A stretch of DNA of 52,177 bases from an uncultured Hungatella sp. (GTDB taxonomy: Bacteria; Bacillota; Clostridia; Lachnospirales; Lachnospiraceae), in assembly GCA_910588325.1 (NCBI GenBank), contig CAJUPP010000017.1, positions 1 to 52,177 on the forward strand, read 5' to 3'. The notes beneath the pieces are model-generated. The model saw only the letters and a program-made list of their open reading frames with translations. It ran no database searches and was not told where the DNA came from. Positions 52,142-52,177 of this stretch are shown piece after piece. Numbering within the stretch: position 1 is the first letter of the stretch; every line of letters begins with the position of its first letter. Position numbers and translations under genes: made by a program.

Positions 52142-52177
52142 AGTCGGTTTTTACAGCTAAATTGTTTTTAACTGGAT
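52131..52177. other. Sequence at window end unlike the continuing transporter
   Basis: After the codons for SVN, the remaining bases are AT-rich (GGTTTTTACAGC, then TTGTTTTTAACTGGAT). They do not encode GPH-like residues in any frame that I can see. This may be the left end of an inserted element. No inverted terminal repeat can be tested because the window stops. Confidence 0.35.

Noticed and set aside
1..52177. CRISPR array, tRNA or rRNA genes, prophage modules
   Set aside because: No regularly spaced repeats, cloverleaf-like sequences, rRNA motifs or phage structural genes were noticed on either strand.

Overview
The window looks like a chromosomal segment of a gut Lachnospiraceae (Clostridium cluster XIVa-type Firmicute). 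The pointers are strong AGGAGG-type ribosome binding sites, TTGACA/TATAAT promoters, a DUF5688 protein (a family I know mainly from Lachnospiraceae), a KtrAB K+ system, TPP and lysine riboswitches, and a cytoplasmic plant-glycan and deoxysugar catabolic gene set. No rRNA, tRNA, CRISPR array or complete insertion sequence was seen.

Layout. 1-5.2 kb: the 3' part of uvrB, a convergent DUF5688 gene, then two medium-chain zinc dehydrogenases in an operon ended by a 20-bp terminator. 5.6-7 kb: an SPFH/band-7 protein ending in three zinc ribbons. 7-12.2 kb: an L-rhamnose regulon, with an AraC regulator divergent from rhaB-rhaM-rhaA-rhaD and a 16-bp perfect inverted repeat at the rhaB promoter. 12.2-15 kb: an oppositely oriented esterase and GH140-like hydrolase pair. 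15-17.5 kb: one-carbon folate genes (fchA, folD) and an S51 peptidase. 17.5-18.5 kb: thiT under a TPP riboswitch, with an AraC fragment behind it. 18.6-24.2 kb: a Wzz-like protein, a PflX-like radical SAM protein, azlCD, a small Cys-containing ORF behind an SD-masking hairpin, and pyrG. 24.5-32.3 kb: ftsH, a GH2 beta-mannosidase, a nitroreductase, a membrane protein, a GNAT acetyltransferase and DUF1846. 32.5-37.2 kb: a zinc-type ABC transporter (znuA-znuC-znuB) and ktrB-ktrA. 37.3-39.3 kb: an NhaC-family transporter controlled by a lysine riboswitch, so most likely a lysine transporter (LysW type).

39.4-48.5 kb is the most unusual part. Six co-directional genes lie behind one promoter: an HD phosphohydrolase fused to a C-terminal RyR domain; a TIR-domain protein with acidic linkers and an apparently duplicated C-terminal module; a PD-(D/E)XK nuclease with a RAMA-like C-terminus; a 93-aa protein; a WYL regulator; and a CbbX/SpoVK-type AAA+ ATPase with a large unrecognised N-terminus. 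I know of no named system with this composition. It reads as a candidate multi-component conflict or defence system: TIR (NADase or nucleotide signal), HD/RyR (nucleotide hydrolysis or sensing), nuclease effector, AAA+ remodeller and WYL control.

48.5-52.2 kb: a MATE exporter and a MerR/GyrI-like regulator, then an SDR dehydrogenase operon whose promoter has the 19-bp spacer and dyad typical of MerR activation. It ends in a GPH-family sugar transporter that stops abnormally early near the window edge.
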